From Caldifarciminota bacterium (GTDB lineage: Bacteria > Hydrothermota > UBA3073 > NMUJ01), in NCBI GenBank assembly GCA_021158725.1, contig JAGGUB010000071.1, positions 1 through 6,709 of the forward strand: a DNA stretch of 6,709 bases, given 5' to 3'. Shown here in pieces: positions 5,059 through 6,709 of this stretch. The number at the start of each line of letters is the position of its first letter. The first letter of the stretch is position 1. The notes under the pieces were generated by a model. The model did no database searches and was not told where the DNA came from. It saw only the letters and a program-made list of their open reading frames with translations. The position numbers and the translations under genes were made by a program.

Positions 5059-6709
5059 GTAACCACCCGCAGATAGTTGTCCCAACGTAGGTATTTACGT
5101 GCCACCCGCAACACATCCTCCGCTGTCACCTCTTTGATACGAGCTGTATCTTTGTCACTCCAATCATACCCCAACCCATACAGTTCATCAAGCACCGCTA
5201 TCCTTGCCTGATCGATCAGCTTCTCACGATCCATCGCATAACGTGATACACATATCTGTTTGGCTTTCTCCAACGTACCGCTATCCACTTGGGTTGTGGT
5301 TATCTCACGTATCACACCCTCCATAATAGTGAGCACTGAATCTACCTTATCTGGTGCCGTAGCTGCATATATGAGGAAAAACCCATCATCCAATCCCAAC
5401 CAGTTATATGCATGTACGACATAGACCAGGCCTGCACCTCTTAACCTACTATGTAGCCATCCACCCGGCATATATATACCCGATATTATTGCATCAAGCA
5501 CATGCATGGGGTAGCGGTCAACGTCATCCACACGCATACCGGGCCATCCCCAGAATATTATTGATTGTAATTTCGACGTACGTAATTCAACAGTCTTAGC
5601 AACCTCATCAAACTGCGGTGGCTCCACTTCATACGTTATGGTTTCATCTGGCAACCTATCAAAAAGCTTATCTATCCATGCAACCACCTCATCGCTATCT
5701 ATCCCACCATACACAGCGATCACCATGTTTGGCGCACGTACCCATGAGCTGTAGAATGTCTTCACATCATCCAATGTTAGCTCCTCCACGTCTGTGAGCT
5801 CACCCGTGGGTAAGCTATGGTATGGATGGCTTTTGTACAGGGTATCACGAAAGATACGCATCACCTCGAGGTAGGGGTTATCGGCCTCTGCTTTGATAGC
5901 CTGTATTTGACGTGCTTTCAATCTCTTGAAATCCTTTTCATCGAATAGCGGATCCTGCAGTATCTCTGCTATAAGTTCGAGCGCACGTTTGGTATCCTCT
6001 GCCAGCACCTGTGCCTCTATACCAAAACTATTGTTACCGCTGAATGGCGTAATCTGGCCACCCAGCTCATCGATCATCTCAGCCAGCTCCTCACGTGTGT
6101 AACGTTTGGTACGTTCAAATAACAACTTCATCATCAAGTTACATACACCATGTTTACCTTCTGGCTCGTAGCGTACACCCCCGAGAAACCCCACCACTAT
6201 ACCTGTAAGTGGTGATGCCACCTCACGTGTTACCACTCTGATACCATTATCCAGCACTGTCTTTTTGGGCGGATACGCATAAAACTGCTCCCCTACAGCG
6301 GGCTTGCTCACGTATTCGGGAGGTACTACCTGTGCGATCACCATCCTACTTGTATCGAGATACGTCCTCAACACGCGGTTAACATCAGCTACAGTAACTT
6401 TATCGATTCTATCCAGATATTTCTGTGTAAAATCGGCATCACCCGTCATAAAATAGTCCCATATTGCGGATTCGGCGACTTCTTCTGCCTTCTCATAACG
6501 GAATAGGTACTGTATACGGATGATACGTTTGGCCCTATCCACTGCATCCGGTGGTATCCCCTTTTCTTTGAGCTCATCTATAATGTGAAATATTTCAGCT
6601 TTTAGCTGCTCAAGGCTCTCAGGTACACAAGATGTCCATATCGCAAAATACCCATACGGTGCATGTGGTGTATGTGACCACACATCCACCGTGAGTGCAA
6701 GGTTACGCT
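5046..6709 (-). CDS. M16 family (insulinase/pitrilysin-like) peptidase, C-terminal part; start beyond right edge
   Basis: The frame is open to position 6709 (reading RNLALTVDVWSH... before the GTG at 6689), so the true start is outside the window and that GTG is internal. About 555 residues are visible. Roughly the first 130 resemble the second half of an M16 module. A linker follows, then a second full module beginning near KKTVLDNGIRVVTREV and ending RVVTNRK. In this module the zinc motif HxxEH is replaced by Asn-Leu-Met-Met-Lys (6126-6140), and the downstream Glu ligand region reads RQIQAI, so it cannot bind zinc in the normal way. The substrate-binding Arg and Tyr survive in SRLRGAGLVYVV. 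Two-module M16 proteins usually pair an active N-terminal half with an inactive C-terminal half, so the active site is probably encoded to the right. Predicted role: cleavage of peptides, likely in the cell envelope; location cannot be judged without the N-terminus. It converges on the S8 protease gene and is not in its operon. Confidence 0.9.
   Translation of the reverse strand, partial: RNLALTVDVWSHTPHAPYGYFAIWTSCVPESLEQLKAEIFHIIDELKEKGIPPDAVDRAKRIIRIQYLFRYEKAEEVAESAIWDYFMTGDADFTQKYLDRIDKVTVADVNRVLRTYLDTSRMVIAQVVPPEYVSKPAVGEQFYAYPPKKTVLDNGIRVVTREVASPLTGIVVGFLGGVRYEPEGKHGVCNLMMKLLFERTKRYTREELAEMIDELGGQITPFSGNNSFGIEAQVLAEDTKRALELIAEILQDPLFDEKDFKRLKARQIQAIKAEADNPYLEVMRIFRDTLYKSHPYHSLPTGELTDVEELTLDDVKTFYSSWVRAPNMVIAVYGGIDSDEVVAWIDKLFDRLPDETITYEVEPPQFDEVAKTVELRTSKLQSIIFWGWPGMRVDDVDRYPMHVLDAIISGIYMPGGWLHSRLRGAGLVYVVHAYNWLGLDDGFFLIYAATAPDKVDSVLTIMEGVIREITTTQVDSGTLEKAKQICVSRYAMDREKLIDQARIAVLDELYGLGYDWSDKDTARIKEVTAEDVLRVARKYLRWDNYLRVVTNRK

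Noticed and set aside
6677..6686. The 10-base word ACCACACATC occurs at both window ends (1-10 and 6677-6686).
   Set aside because: It lies within coding sequence near both ends, does not extend further, and is short enough for chance. There is no sign of a mobile element or attachment site.
6687..6689. GTG codon as the start of a complete 547-residue M16 protein.
   Set aside because: The frame continues upstream to the edge with no stop, and the protein would begin in the middle of an M16 module.

Overview
The window reads as chromosomal DNA from a Gram-negative-type bacterium, with five recognisable genes and a sixth that may just begin at the left edge. YajC and methionyl-tRNA formyltransferase are bacterial housekeeping proteins. 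The large protease ends in a domain resembling type IX secretion (T9SS) sorting tails, which points to the Bacteroidota/FCB group or to candidate phyla such as WOR-3/Stahlbacteria that carry similar tails. That placement is inference from domain style, not from a database match.

Left part (about 1-1649, minus strand): a tightly packed operon in the order hsp20 - yajC - fmt - (possible next gene). Every junction overlaps: TGATG between hsp20 and yajC, GTGGCTAA between yajC and fmt, and TGATG again at the fmt stop. At the last junction a well-spaced Shine-Dalgarno precedes ATG-TGT-GGT (Met-Cys-Gly), the start expected of a class II glutamine amidotransferase, but only three codons are visible. 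The operon joins a small heat-shock chaperone, the small Sec translocon accessory protein and the enzyme that formylates initiator tRNA.

Middle (1650-1801): a 152-base divergent intergenic region. On the plus strand it holds a good sigma-70-like promoter for the protease. A 15-base inverted repeat covers its -35 box, and a perfect 10-base palindrome lies just after its -10 box. No convincing promoter for the hsp20 operon was found.

Right part: a 1073-residue secreted multidomain subtilisin-like protease (1802-5023, plus strand) has a signal peptide, propeptide, S8 catalytic domain with a full triad, beta-sandwich linker, eight FG-GAP-like repeats with calcium-loop motifs, and the C-terminal sorting-like domain. 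Convergent to it, 22 bases away, is the C-terminal part of a two-module M16 (insulinase-like) peptidase whose start lies beyond the right edge. The visible second module has lost its zinc-binding motif.

No mobile element, CRISPR array, tRNA or rRNA gene was seen. There is no gene-free stretch over 300 bases. I see no clear evidence of an undescribed multi-gene system. The items most worth a second look are the operator-like repeats at the protease promoter, the unusual operon make-up, and the sorting-tail protease.
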